Part shown: positions 31,333-40,156 of the stretch, one piece after another
Layout: the number at the start of each line of letters is the position of its first letter
Position numbering within the stretch: position 1 is the first letter of the stretch
Source: Eubacteriales bacterium
Lineage (GTDB): Bacteria; Bacillota; Clostridia; Oscillospirales; Acutalibacteraceae
Length of the DNA: 40,320 nucleotides
Assembly (NCBI GenBank): GCA_029225565.1
Contig: JAQXWS010000016.1
Coordinates: forward strand, 1-40,320
Direction of reading: 5' to 3'
Program-made: the position numbers and the translations under genes
The notes under the pieces: generated by a model
The model's input: the letters and a program-made list of their open reading frames with translations, nothing else
What the model was told of the DNA's origin: nothing
Databases searched by the model: none

Positions 31333-32126
31333 TTTGCTAACTCCTGTGCTGTTAAAATGCCCTGTCTTTCGTTTTTTACATCATGAAGGCGAATTATATC
31401 CACCCCGCCCAAAACAGCCACGGTATCCGCCGCAATGTTGCCGTACACGCGCTGTGATGCCTGCTGCTGGCCGCTGAGAGCGCCGATAACACGCTTTTTG
31501 CTGCAGCCCAATAGAACAGGGTAGCCCTCAAGCCTATACTGTGGAATATTGGCAATCAGTTCTATGTTCTGCTCCACCGTTTTGCCAAAGCCGATACCCA
31601 TATCAAAACAAATTCGGCTGCTGTCTATGCCAAAATTCCTACATTCCTCTGCCGATTTTTCAAAAAATTCCTTTACCTGCCGGCAACCGCCGTCGCCGTT
31701 GTGCATAATCACCCAGCCGCAGCCGCTGTCCGCTGCCACCTGTGCCATATCGGGATTGATAACCCCGGACACATCGTTGATAATGTCTGCGCCGGCGAGG
31801 GCGCATTTTTTTGCCACAGAGGGAAAATATGTGTCAACAGAGATGGGTACCTCTGTCTTTTTTCGCAATGGGGTAATAACAGGCTCCAGCCTGCTCCACT
31901 CCTCGTCGGGACTAATCTCTCGGTAGCCGGGGCGTGTGCTCTGGGCGCCCAGGTCAATAATATCCGCCCCCTCAGTCACCAGCTCCATGGCGTGAGCTAC
32001 TGCGTCCCGGGGCAAAAAGTAATTTCCCCCGTCGGAAAAGGAGTCGGGAGTCACATTAACAATACCCATAATCAGCACCTTGCCGGCGCCGTATTCTATT
32101 TTTTTATCCCTGCAATTCCAAATCAT
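31320..32126 (-). CDS. folP: Dihydropteroate synthase
   Basis: A 268-residue TIM-barrel enzyme that joins the pterin pyrophosphate to p-aminobenzoate; the target of sulfonamides. MGIVNVTPDSFSDGG, LGAQSTRPG, VDTYFPSVA, INDVSG, FDMGIGFGKT and the closing RLHDV motif are visible in order. The segment GCSKKRVIGALSG carries the conserved lysine for pterin binding. LGAQSTRPG replaces the more common IGGESTRPG. Lies between folE (26-base gap) and folB (overlap). Confidence 0.95.
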   Translation of the reverse strand: MIWNCRDKKIEYGAGKVLIMGIVNVTPDSFSDGGNYFLPRDAVAHAMELVTEGADIIDLGAQSTRPGYREISPDEEWSRLEPVITPLRKKTEVPISVDTYFPSVAKKCALAGADIINDVSGVINPDMAQVAADSGCGWVIMHNGDGGCRQVKEFFEKSAEECRNFGIDSSRICFDMGIGFGKTVEQNIELIANIPQYRLEGYPVLLGCSKKRVIGALSGQQQASQRVYGNIAADTVAVLGGVDIIRLHDVKNERQGILTAQELAKWIK

Positions 32127-32152
32127 ACTATCCCGTACCTTCTGATACCAAA

Positions 32153-32722
32153 TTACTTTGTCAACAAGGACAGAACCTCTGCCCTGGTGCGGGCATCATT
32201 GCGCATTCTGCCCCGCAGCGCCGAGGTCTGGGTCTTTGAGCCGGAGGCCTTTGCGCCGCGAATGGACATACACATGTGCTCCGCCTCAATAATAACCGCA
32301 ACTCCCATGGGGTTGAGATTGTCGTTAAGAAAATCCGCAATATCCGAGGTAAGGCGCTCCTGCACCTGGGGCTTTTTTGCAAAATTATCCACTATCCTGG
32401 CAAGCTTTGACAGGCCGATAATCTTGTTGTCGCTGGGAATGTAGGCAATGTGCGCCTTGCCCACAAAGGGCAACAGATGATGCTCGCACATGGAAGAAAA
32501 GGGAATATCCCTAACTATTACCATCTCGTCATTTGACTTTTCGTCAAACAGCTTTAGGTGACGATGGGGGTCCTCGTCAAGACCTGCAAACATTTCCTCG
32601 TACATATTGGCTACTCGCCTTGGTGTTTCTATCAGGCCCGGTCTTTCCACATCCTCGCCCACAGCCGTGAGTATATCCTTTACGGCTTGCATAATAATTT
32701 GCTTGTTTTCCTCTGTAATCAT
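32153..32722 (-). CDS. folE: GTP cyclohydrolase I, FolE1 type
   Basis: A 189-residue decamer-forming enzyme that converts GTP to dihydroneopterin triphosphate, the first step of folate synthesis. The zinc ligands are Cys79 and His82 ([11 protein letters not shown]) and Cys151 ([11 protein letters not shown]). [14 protein letters not shown] and [16 protein letters not shown] are typical. First folate gene in the operon; the LCP-like gene ends upstream. ATG is preceded by GAGGTCACT. Confidence 0.95.
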   Translation of the reverse strand: MITEENKQIIMQAVKDILTAVGEDVERPGLIETPRRVANMYEEMFAGLDEDPHRHLKLFDEKSNDEMVIVRDIPFSSMCEHHLLPFVGKAHIAYIPSDNKIIGLSKLARIVDNFAKKPQVQERLTSDIADFLNDNLNPMGVAVIIEAEHMCMSIRGAKASGSKTQTSALRGRMRNDARTRAEVLSLLTK

Positions 32723-32735
32723 AGTGACCTCATTT

Positions 32736-33668
32736 CTATTTGCTGAAATAACCCTTGATTTCCTGTACCGATTGCTGTGTTAATTCCTTGCCCTCGTACT
32801 TAGGCACGCAGGAATATACGGTAACATCGGTGTTCTTGTTGCTGAATACATACAGCACATTCTTGTTATTTTCGTAATCCCGCACGGTAATATTGGTGGT
32901 GGCAGATGTTACCAGGGTGCGGAACAAATACTCTCCCTTATTGTAATTATCCGTGTTAAAAAGGCCGGTGTAGGCATAGAGAATAATTTCGTTTGCTCGG
33001 CTGTACTCCTTTGTTTTGGAGGTGAAATATCGCAGCAAATTGGATACCTCAACGCCCTGTAACGGCTGTTCTCCCACCCTGAGCCGTACCGAATATGCAT
33101 CGTCATCGGTGCCGCCACTGTAGTCAACATCCGTCGCCGACGGATAAATGAATGAGCCCAGCTTGTTTTCAAATTCGATAAAAGAATTTTTGTCAAAGCC
33201 TACAAAAAAGTCAATATCCACACCCAGCAGAGCCGTCATCTGGGTCATCAGCGCCGCCCCGCCACCGGTTGAATAAATACTGTACAGGGTCTTGCCGTCA
33301 ATCTTCATACCGGGATTCAGCGCGCAGGCCTTGTATGCCAGACTGTCACCGTCCACCTGCAACAAATACGCATAGTGAATTGCGGATTGCTCATTGTCGG
33401 TTTCATAAATTAAAAAATTATGCTTGCCTGATATTTTTGGCATGGAGAGAATATCGTCCTCGCCTACAGGCTGTGTGGTCTCCACGGTAACCTCGTCACC
33501 GGCAATAAATTCGGTAAAAGAGGAATATTTGTTGCTCATCAGCACAAGCAACGCCAATGTGACTAACACAATAACTGCCAGCAATGATAGCAGTATTCGC
33601 TCTTCCTTGCTGCTTTTGTATCCGGATTTAGATATATATATATCGCCGCGGTGCTTGAATAATTTCAT
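32736..33668 (-). CDS. Membrane-anchored LCP-like protein with degenerate active site
   Basis: A 310-residue protein with a basic cytoplasmic start, one membrane segment at about 25-44 and an extracytoplasmic body. The region from about 80 to 180 ([23 protein letters not shown], then [24 protein letters not shown] and LGSFIYP) follows the pattern of the LytR-CpsA-Psr domain, which transfers cell-wall polymers to peptidoglycan. The catalytic landmarks, an Asp/Arg-rich DxRxDT strand and the PRDT loop, are not present: the second reads NPGM. It may therefore be a non-catalytic paralogue. It lies upstream of folE on the same strand with a 13-base gap and divergent from dnaA. Start set by AAAGGAGG. 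Confidence 0.6.
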   Translation of the reverse strand: MKLFKHRGDIYISKSGYKSSKEERILLSLLAVIVLVTLALLVLMSNKYSSFTEFIAGDEVTVETTQPVGEDDILSMPKISGKHNFLIYETDNEQSAIHYAYLLQVDGDSLAYKACALNPGMKIDGKTLYSIYSTGGGAALMTQMTALLGVDIDFFVGFDKNSFIEFENKLGSFIYPSATDVDYSGGTDDDAYSVRLRVGEQPLQGVEVSNLLRYFTSKTKEYSRANEIILYAYTGLFNTDNYNKGEYLFRTLVTSATTNITVRDYENNKNVLYVFSNKNTDVTVYSCVPKYEGKELTQQSVQEIKGYFSK

Positions 33669-33697
33669 ACAATTCCTCCTTTCGCAGATATATCAGT

Positions 33698-33726
33698 ATT
33701 ATATAGTACAATATAATAAAAAACAA
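33698..33726 (-). promoter_or_regulatory. Promoter of LCP-like gene and folate operon
   Basis: Minus strand: TTGTTT (33726-33721), 17 bases, TATAAT (33703-33698), about 30 bases ahead of the start codon. No other good promoter is seen before folE, so the folate genes probably share it. Confidence 0.6.
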
Positions 33727-33755
33727 GAATAATTTATTAATTTTACCTGCCCCTT

Positions 33756-33764
33756 TTTTCCACA
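33756..33764 (+). promoter_or_regulatory. dnaA: Isolated DnaA box upstream of dnaA
   Basis: TTTTCCACA, one mismatch from the consensus TTATCCACA and identical to the boxes after dnaA. It lies 48 bases upstream of the -35 of the dnaA promoter and may serve autoregulation. The rest of this 214-base gap is very AT-rich. Confidence 0.55.
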
Positions 33765-33803
33765 AGATAATACTATATATGTTTATAATTATTAAAATAT
33801 ATA

Positions 33804-33832
33804 TTGACTAATAGTATAATATAATCTATAAT
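33804..33832 (+). promoter_or_regulatory. dnaA: dnaA promoter
   Basis: TTGACT (33804-33809), a 17-base spacer and TATAAT (33827-33832), about 50 bases before the dnaA start. Near-perfect housekeeping promoter. Confidence 0.8.
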
Positions 33833-33885
33833 ATATAGATGTATTAGTATTCGTATGCAAGATTTTTTTATGAGGTTATATTTTG

Positions 33886-35223
33886 ATGGAAACTTATATT
33901 GATTTATGGAACGAGGTGCTGGCCTACTGCAAGGACCACACCAACAAAACGGCCTACGACCTGTGGCTGTCCCCGATAGAAATTCTTAATTTTGAAAACG
34001 GTATCGCCCATCTGGAATTCAGCAATCAGTTCAAAAAGAATACCGTGGTTGCCCAGTACGGCGATATGATAAGAGAGGCCTTTGAGCAGGTGTGCGGTTT
34101 TCCGGTTATCGTTACCTTTTTGTGTCCCGAGGACTTTATGACCGAAAAGGAACAAAACAAAATGGACCTTGAGGATTTTAAAAACGATACCCTCACCTTC
34201 AACAACTTTATCGTAGGTCCCAGCAACAAATTTGCCTATGCGGCGGCTACGGCAATTGCCGCAGACCCGGGAGGCCAAATCAACAGCAGCCGTACCTTGA
34301 GCAATTACAATCCTCTGTTTATCTACGGTAACAGCGGATTGGGCAAAACCCATTTGCTCAATGCTATCAGCTACGAAATAAAGCGCAATTACCCGGACAT
34401 GAAAATTACTTATGTCAGGAGCGAGGATTTTCTTAACGAATTTATCACTGCTCTGGGCAACCACACCACCGACGAATTCCATACTAAGTACAGAAACAGC
34501 GATGTACTGCTGATTGACGATATTCAGTTCATAGCCGGCAAGGACCAAACGGAGGAGGAATTTTTTCACACCTTCAATGCTTTGGTTGATAACGGCAAGC
34601 AGGTAGTACTTACCTCCGACCGTCCCCCAAAGGAAATACAATCCCTTACCGACCGACTGCGCAGCAGATTTGTCAGCGGCTTGCTGGCAGATATTCAGGC
34701 TCCGGAATTTGAGACCCGTTGTGCCATCATCAAACGCAAGGCGGAGCTGCTGGATTTCGAAATATCCGACGCTGTTGTACAATACATTGCCGAAAAAATA
34801 AAGAGCAATATCCGTCAGTTGGAGGGCACTACAAAAAAATTGCATGCTATATGTCAGTTTAGCAACCAGGTACCCACCATATCCCTGGCACAGAATGCCA
34901 TCAAGGATATACTCAACGACATACAGCCCATTCCTGTTACCATAAATCACATTGTCAGCGAGGTCAGCAGAACAACGGGGGTATCGGTTGACGATATTTA
35001 TTCTACCAAGCAGACCTCCAAGATTAGTTTGGCACGCAAAATGTGTTTTTACATCATTCGTGAGGTTACGGGCATGAGCTACAGTAATATCGGCAAGGAA
35101 TTTGACCGTGACCACTCCACCGTACTTTATAATATTGAGAGCGTTGGCAATAAGATGAAAAAGGATTCTGTCCTTAATTCCCAGGTCAACGACATCATAA
35201 ATAATATTAAAGACGAGAGATAG
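33886..35223 (+). CDS. dnaA: Chromosomal replication initiator protein DnaA
   Basis: A 445-residue AAA+ initiator. Domain I is at about 1-80, a short linker follows, then the AAA+ core with Walker A GNSGLGKT (148-155), Walker B LLIDD (208-212) and the arginine-containing SRFVSGL. Domain IV binds DnaA boxes through TSKISLARKMCFYIIREVT and IGKEFDRDHSTVLYNI (402-417). The signature loop is one residue shorter than the common FGGRDH. ATG 33886 is preferred over an in-frame TTG three bases earlier; GAGGT lies eight to nine bases ahead. Followed directly by a cluster of DnaA boxes. Confidence 0.96.
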   Translation: METYIDLWNEVLAYCKDHTNKTAYDLWLSPIEILNFENGIAHLEFSNQFKKNTVVAQYGDMIREAFEQVCGFPVIVTFLCPEDFMTEKEQNKMDLEDFKNDTLTFNNFIVGPSNKFAYAAATAIAADPGGQINSSRTLSNYNPLFIYGNSGLGKTHLLNAISYEIKRNYPDMKITYVRSEDFLNEFITALGNHTTDEFHTKYRNSDVLLIDDIQFIAGKDQTEEEFFHTFNALVDNGKQVVLTSDRPPKEIQSLTDRLRSRFVSGLLADIQAPEFETRCAIIKRKAELLDFEISDAVVQYIAEKIKSNIRQLEGTTKKLHAICQFSNQVPTISLAQNAIKDILNDIQPIPVTINHIVSEVSRTTGVSVDDIYSTKQTSKISLARKMCFYIIREVTGMSYSNIGKEFDRDHSTVLYNIESVGNKMKKDSVLNSQVNDIINNIKDER

Positions 35224-35442
35224 AATTTTCCACAAATTCTTACATTCTCCACAACCAAAATTTCAACACCCTGTGTGGAAAACGAAATTTTTCCACATCA
35301 TCAACAAATTTTGCACACCCACAGTTGGAAAATTAATTTACAAAAAAACCAATAAACAAATAGGTTACAAAAATATTCCACACTTTCAACACCCTATAAT
35401 AATACTATTAAAACAATATTTATTTGAATTGAGGGAAATAAA
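35224..35442. other. Probable replication origin oriC with DnaA-box cluster
   Basis: The dnaA-dnaN gap holds perfect TTTTCCACA boxes at 35226-35234 and 35289-35297 (plus) and 35274-35282 (minus), and close variants TTCTCCACA (35245-35253), TTTTGCACA (35309-35317) and TATTCCACA (35374-35382). The stretch 35330-35372 is AT-rich and could unwind. A 12-base direct repeat TTTCAACACCCT occurs at 35261-35272 and 35384-35395. This matches the downstream subregion of a bipartite Firmicutes origin. A TATAAT at 35395-35400 probably belongs to a dnaN promoter with no clear -35. Confidence 0.8.
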
Positions 35443-36555
35443 ATGAAATTTATCTGCAACACAAGAGAATTGGCTATTGCCTGCAACAATGTAATCAGAG
35501 CTGTCAGCACAAAGGTAACAATTCCTACTATTGAGGGTATTCTCATAGAATGCGGCTCCAACACCCTTAGTCTGACAGGATATGATTTTGAGTTCGGTAT
35601 CAACACCACAATGAAGGTTGATGTTATTGAGCCCGGCGCAATCATAATCAATGCAAAGGTACTGTGCAATATTATCAGCAAGCTCAGTGACGAGGAGGTT
35701 ACTGTGGAAAATAACGGCACCTCAGTATCCATTGTCAGCGGCGCCGCACAGTATAATATCAACGGCTTTGATGCAGACGAATATCCCGAATTACCGTCGG
35801 TCAGCAGCGGCACAACCATTCAGTTTCAACAAAAGTTACTGTATAATATGATTGACCAGACTGTGTTTGCAGTTGCAGATAACGAATCCTCCAAGCCCGT
35901 TTATACCGGCCTTAAGTTTGAGATTGAAGAAAATTTGCTTACCCTAATTGGTGTGGACGGATACAGATTGGCTATTCGCAGGGAGGTTATTAATTACTCC
36001 GGCGAAAAAATGGTGTTCATCGTACCAAAAAAGACAATCAAGGAATTGATGAAATTAATTGACCTTGACAGCGAGGATACTGTCAATATCAGCATCGGCA
36101 AAAGACATATTGTGCTTGAAATCGGCAGTTACAGTATTATCAGCAGATTACTGGACGGCGAATTTCTCGATTACAACAACGCAATACCAAAGCAGATTGC
36201 CACTACTGTACTTATCAACACAAGGGACGCAATCAATTGTATCGAAAAATCTTTGCCGGTAATCGAAAATAACCAAAAGAATCCTATTCGCTGCCTGTTT
36301 GATAACGACGAGATGCGGGTCAGCACAGTATCGGGATTGGGCAGAGTGGTGGATTATGTACATGCAAATACTGCCGGCGATAGAGTAGAAATCGGCTTTA
36401 ACAGCAAATTTATGCTGGACGCCTTAAATAATTCAGACACCGACCAGGTAAAAATTGAACTAAACGGTCCGGTCAGCCCGGTAAAAATTACACCTATCAA
36501 CAACGAAAGCTTTATATTTTTAGTATTACCTATGAGGCTAAAAAATGAAAATTAA
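35443..36555 (+). CDS. dnaN: DNA polymerase III beta subunit (sliding clamp)
   Basis: A 370-residue clamp with the three-fold repeated clamp domain; begins MKFICNTRELAIACNNVIRA and ends FLVLPMRLKN, matching the conserved C-terminal peptide that forms part of the partner-binding pocket. It tethers polymerase III and repair factors to DNA. GAGGGAAATAAA precedes ATG. The end overlaps the S4-domain gene by 11 bases. Confidence 0.96.
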   Translation: MKFICNTRELAIACNNVIRAVSTKVTIPTIEGILIECGSNTLSLTGYDFEFGINTTMKVDVIEPGAIIINAKVLCNIISKLSDEEVTVENNGTSVSIVSGAAQYNINGFDADEYPELPSVSSGTTIQFQQKLLYNMIDQTVFAVADNESSKPVYTGLKFEIEENLLTLIGVDGYRLAIRREVINYSGEKMVFIVPKKTIKELMKLIDLDSEDTVNISIGKRHIVLEIGSYSIISRLLDGEFLDYNNAIPKQIATTVLINTRDAINCIEKSLPVIENNQKNPIRCLFDNDEMRVSTVSGLGRVVDYVHANTAGDRVEIGFNSKFMLDALNNSDTDQVKIELNGPVSPVKITPINNESFIFLVLPMRLKNEN

Positions 36556-36796
36556 GGTATCTGTTGCACCTCACAAGCAGGAAGAAATAAAAATTAATAC
36601 TGACTTCATTCAGCTGCAATCCTTACTCAAATTCAAGGGTATCAGCGAAACGGGAGGTCAGGCAAAGGAATTTATACAAGACGGTATAATCAGGGTCAAC
36701 GGCCAGGTATGTACCGCAAGGGGGAAAAAAATCAGACCCGGCGATGTAGTGACTGCCTTTGGCACGGATTATAGGATAATAAATGAAGATAAATAG
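36545..36796 (+). CDS. rlbA: S4-domain RNA-binding protein RlbA/YaaA
   Basis: An 83-residue protein with an S4 domain: LQSLLKFKGISETGGQAKEF, then IRVNGQVCTARGKKIRPGDVV. It is the YaaA-type small S4 protein found between dnaN and recF in Firmicutes; a role in ribosome assembly has been suggested. Overlaps dnaN by 11 bases and recF by 14. Confidence 0.9.
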   Translation: MKIKVSVAPHKQEEIKINTDFIQLQSLLKFKGISETGGQAKEFIQDGIIRVNGQVCTARGKKIRPGDVVTAFGTDYRIINEDK

Positions 36797-37886
36797 TATT
36801 AAGCTGGAGAATTATCGCAATATCCGCCAAATGACAGCTGATTTTGACAACATCAATATCATTTGGGGAGAGAATGCCCAGGGCAAAACCAATTTGCTGG
36901 AGGGAATATATCTTTTTACCGGCGAAAAAAGTTTTAGGGGTGCCAGGGACAGCGAGGTTATTATGTTGGGGCAGGATTATGCCAAGCTGGAAATTGATTT
37001 TTCTGCCGGCAACAGACAACAAAATGCCCAATTAACCATAAATAACAGGACAACAGCCACTCTAAACGGAATAAAAAAGAAAAGTGCTTCCTCATTGGGA
37101 GAAGAAATCAAAGCGGTAATATTCAGCCCCACTCATCTGTCCATGATTAAAGGGGGACCTGAGGAGCGTCGGGACTTTGTTGACCGGGCGTTGTGCCAGC
37201 TGGGGGGTAATTACAACACTTTGCTGCGGGATTACGCCAAGGCAGTAAAGCAACGCAATAGCCTGATAAAGAAACTTGATGGGGAAATCAATGTACCTGC
37301 CCCGGTACGCGAATATATCAATATCTGGAACGAGAATGTTGCACGCCTGGGTGCAAAAATTGTGTACCAAAGGCAGCGTTACCTGGAGGCAATAGCCCCC
37401 TATATTACCGATATATACAGCGGAATCAGCGGCGGCAGCGAGGAGATAGGCCTCAGATATTTCAGCAAGGCAGAATACACAGCCGATATGACCATCCCCG
37501 AAATAGAAAAAATAATACTGGAGCGTATGGAACAACGCTTGGTAGCGGATATAGTCAATCACACCACCACGGTGGGACCCCATCGGGACGATATAACCGT
37601 CACCATCAACGGCAACGATGTGAGAACATACGCGTCACAGGGACAGCAGCGCTCCTGCGTGCTGGCACTAAAGCTGGCAGAGGCAAGCCTGCTGAACGAG
37701 AGGACGGGCAGTAATCCCATAGTTTTGCTGGATGATGTGATGAGCGAGCTGGACGAAAAACGCCAGGATTACATCCTCAATCACATAAGGGATTGGCAAA
37801 TCTTTGTTACCTGCTGTGACAAGGAAACCATACTGAGATTGAAGCAGGGCAAAACCTTCCATATATCTAACGGAGAGATAATATAG
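36783..37886 (+). CDS. recF: DNA replication and repair protein RecF
   Basis: A 367-residue SMC-like ATPase that helps load RecA at gaps behind stalled forks. Walker A is GENAQGKTNLLE (29-40), the ABC signature is SQGQQRSCVLALKLAE, and Walker B with D-loop is IVLLDDVMSELDEKR. Length is normal. Overlaps rlbA by 14 bases at the start and is followed at once by remB. Confidence 0.96.
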   Translation: MKINSIKLENYRNIRQMTADFDNINIIWGENAQGKTNLLEGIYLFTGEKSFRGARDSEVIMLGQDYAKLEIDFSAGNRQQNAQLTINNRTTATLNGIKKKSASSLGEEIKAVIFSPTHLSMIKGGPEERRDFVDRALCQLGGNYNTLLRDYAKAVKQRNSLIKKLDGEINVPAPVREYINIWNENVARLGAKIVYQRQRYLEAIAPYITDIYSGISGGSEEIGLRYFSKAEYTADMTIPEIEKIILERMEQRLVADIVNHTTTVGPHRDDITVTINGNDVRTYASQGQQRSCVLALKLAEASLLNERTGSNPIVLLDDVMSELDEKRQDYILNHIRDWQIFVTCCDKETILRLKQGKTFHISNGEII

Positions 37887-38123
37887 ATGTACTTGCATTT
37901 GGGAGAAGATACTGTGATTACTCACGAGGGTATCATAGGTATATTCGATATGGACACCTCCACCGTCAACAAGGCAACCCGTGATTACCTTGCAAGGGCG
38001 GAGCGTGAGGGCCGCGTAAAATATGTAAATTATGACTTGCCAAAAAGCTTTGTGGTAACAGACCATAAGGTATATGTAAGTCCGATAAACACCGGCACAC
38101 TGCAAAAGCGTGCAAAAATGTAA
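37887..38123 (+). CDS. remB: Extracellular matrix regulator RemB-like (DUF370)
   Basis: A 78-residue DUF370 protein: MYLHLGEDTVITHEGIIGIFDMD, then FVVTDHKVYVSPI. In Bacillus the homologue YaaB/RemB influences matrix gene expression; its relative RemA is a DNA-binding ring-forming regulator. Its start follows the recF stop directly, giving the order recF-remB-gyrB known in Firmicutes. Confidence 0.9.
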   Translation: MYLHLGEDTVITHEGIIGIFDMDTSTVNKATRDYLARAEREGRVKYVNYDLPKSFVVTDHKVYVSPINTGTLQKRAKM

Positions 38124-38139
38124 AATGGAGTTTTAGTTT

Positions 38140-40146
38140 ATGGCAGACGAAATTTTAGAAAACACAAAATTTGAAGAAGAGGACATTAACACAGATATGA
38201 CCAGCACGGTCTATGACGAGTCCGACATCAAGGTACTCAAGGGACTGGAGGCAGTACGGGTAAGACCCGGTATGTACATCGGCTCCACCGGAGAGAGGGG
38301 TCTGCACCATCTGGTATATGAGATTGTGGACAACTCTATTGACGAGGCTCTGGCAGGTATCTGTAAGGAAATTAATATTGAGATTTTGCCGGACAATGTA
38401 ATCAGCGTAAAGGATGACGGCCGCGGTATCCCCGTGGGACTTAAGGAATCCGACAACGGCGAGATGCTGCCGGCTGTTACTATCGTACTGACGGTGCTCC
38501 ACGCAGGCGGCAAATTTGAGAACGGCGAGAACTCCGGCTACAAGGTGGCAGGCGGTCTGCACGGCGTAGGCTCATCGGTAGTTAACGCCCTGTCCGAGTG
38601 GTTTGAGGTAGAGGTAACCAGAGAGGGCCACACCTATGCCCAAAGATTTGAGCGCGGCGTACCGGTGGACGACCTACATATCATTGCTGACACTCCGGAG
38701 GAGGCACACGGCACTACCATCCGCTTTAAGCCGGACGGCGAAATATTTAAGGAAACCCTAAAATTTACCTTCAGAACCCTGGAGCGCAGATTCAAGGAGC
38801 AGGCATATCTTAACGCCGGACTTAAGATTACATTTGAGGACAAGCGCGAGTTGTTCGACAAAAATCCTATGGAGCCGGAGGTTATCGGACAGCAGATATA
38901 TTGCTACAACGGCGGTATCCGCGAGTTTGTCAGCGATATTAAGAAGGGACAGCCCATTCACGACGAGATTATCCATATTTCCACCAACAAGGGTACAATG
39001 AGCGCCGAGGTTGCTCTGCAGTACACCAACGATAATCACGAAACCATGCGACAGTTCGCAAACAATATCGAGACTGTTGACGGCGGTACCCATGTTGACG
39101 GCTTCAAAAAAGCGTTGGTCAAGGTGCTTAACGACAACGGCAAGCGCCTGAATCTCATAAAAGAGACCGACAGCAAGCTGAAATACGACGATGTTAAGGA
39201 GGGTCTGACAGCCGTATTGTCCGTAAAGCTGACAAATGCGGAATTTGAGGGACAGACCAAGTCGAAGCTGGGTAATGTAGAAATGCGCGACATTGTCCGC
39301 GACCTGGTAAACGACAAGCTGAATCAGTATTTTGAGGAAAATCCTGACGAAACAAAGAAAATCCTTGACCAAGCTATACTGGCGCTCCGTGCAAGAGAGG
39401 CAGCCATAAAAGCAAGGGAGGCTATAAAGAAAAAGAATCCGCTGGAAAGCAACTCCCTGCCGGGCAAGCTGGCAAACTGCACCAGCAAGGAGGCAGAAAA
39501 GTGCGAGCTGTACATCGTAGAGGGTGACTCTGCGGGAGGCTCCGCAAAGCAGGGCCGTGACCCAAAGTATATGGCAATTCTGCCGCTGTGGGGCAAGATG
39601 CTGAATGTAGAAAAAGCCAGAGCAGACAAGGTATATGGCAACGAAAAGCTGGTACCCGTAATTCAGGCGTTGGGTACGGGCATCGGTGAGGACTTTGATA
39701 TATCCAAGCTGCGTTACCACAAGATTATTCTTATGGCGGATGCCGATGTTGACGGCGCACATATCAGAACACTTCTTCTGACATTCTTCTTCCGCTATAT
39801 GAGACCTCTTATAGATAACGGTTATGTTTATATCGCACAGCCGCCTCTCTATAAGCTCTCAAAGGGCAAAAAGCATATGTATGCTTATTCGGATGAAGAG
39901 AGAAATGAAATCATGGCTGAGTACCCGGGCTGTGACATTCAGAGATATAAAGGTCTCGGTGAAATGGACTCCGAACAGCTCTGGGAAACAACAATGGACC
40001 CCGAAAAGAGAATAATGCTCAGAGTTACTCTTGAAGACGCTATTCAGGCTGACGAGACATTCTCAATTCTCATGGGCGATCAGGTTGAACCGAGAAGAGA
40101 ATTCATTGAGAAGAACGCAAAATACGTTCAGAACCTTGATATTTAA
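38140..40146 (+). CDS. gyrB: DNA gyrase subunit B
   Basis: A 668-residue type IIA topoisomerase ATPase subunit. The GHKL ATPase shows EIVDNSIDEALAG (61-73), DDGRGIPVG and GGLHGVGSSVVNAL; the transducer follows, then the TOPRIM domain with YIVEGDSAGGSAKQGRD and the metal-binding DADVDGAHIRTLL, and the C-terminal tail with IQRYKGLGEMD. The protein is complete and in frame. Codon choice changes sharply near 39.75 kb: leucine is mainly CTG before and CTT/CTC after, arginine mixed before and nearly all AGA after. This suggests recombination or an assembly join. gyrA does not follow, as it usually would. Confidence 0.96.
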   Translation: MADEILENTKFEEEDINTDMTSTVYDESDIKVLKGLEAVRVRPGMYIGSTGERGLHHLVYEIVDNSIDEALAGICKEINIEILPDNVISVKDDGRGIPVGLKESDNGEMLPAVTIVLTVLHAGGKFENGENSGYKVAGGLHGVGSSVVNALSEWFEVEVTREGHTYAQRFERGVPVDDLHIIADTPEEAHGTTIRFKPDGEIFKETLKFTFRTLERRFKEQAYLNAGLKITFEDKRELFDKNPMEPEVIGQQIYCYNGGIREFVSDIKKGQPIHDEIIHISTNKGTMSAEVALQYTNDNHETMRQFANNIETVDGGTHVDGFKKALVKVLNDNGKRLNLIKETDSKLKYDDVKEGLTAVLSVKLTNAEFEGQTKSKLGNVEMRDIVRDLVNDKLNQYFEENPDETKKILDQAILALRAREAAIKAREAIKKKNPLESNSLPGKLANCTSKEAEKCELYIVEGDSAGGSAKQGRDPKYMAILPLWGKMLNVEKARADKVYGNEKLVPVIQALGTGIGEDFDISKLRYHKIILMADADVDGAHIRTLLLTFFFRYMRPLIDNGYVYIAQPPLYKLSKGKKHMYAYSDEERNEIMAEYPGCDIQRYKGLGEMDSEQLWETTMDPEKRIMLRVTLEDAIQADETFSILMGDQVEPRREFIEKNAKYVQNLDI

Positions 40147-40156
40147 GGTGACTGTT

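Noticed and set aside
33904-35235. Minus-strand 443-residue frame opposite dnaA
   Set aside because: Complete overlap with a clear dnaA gene and no family features; an antisense shadow.
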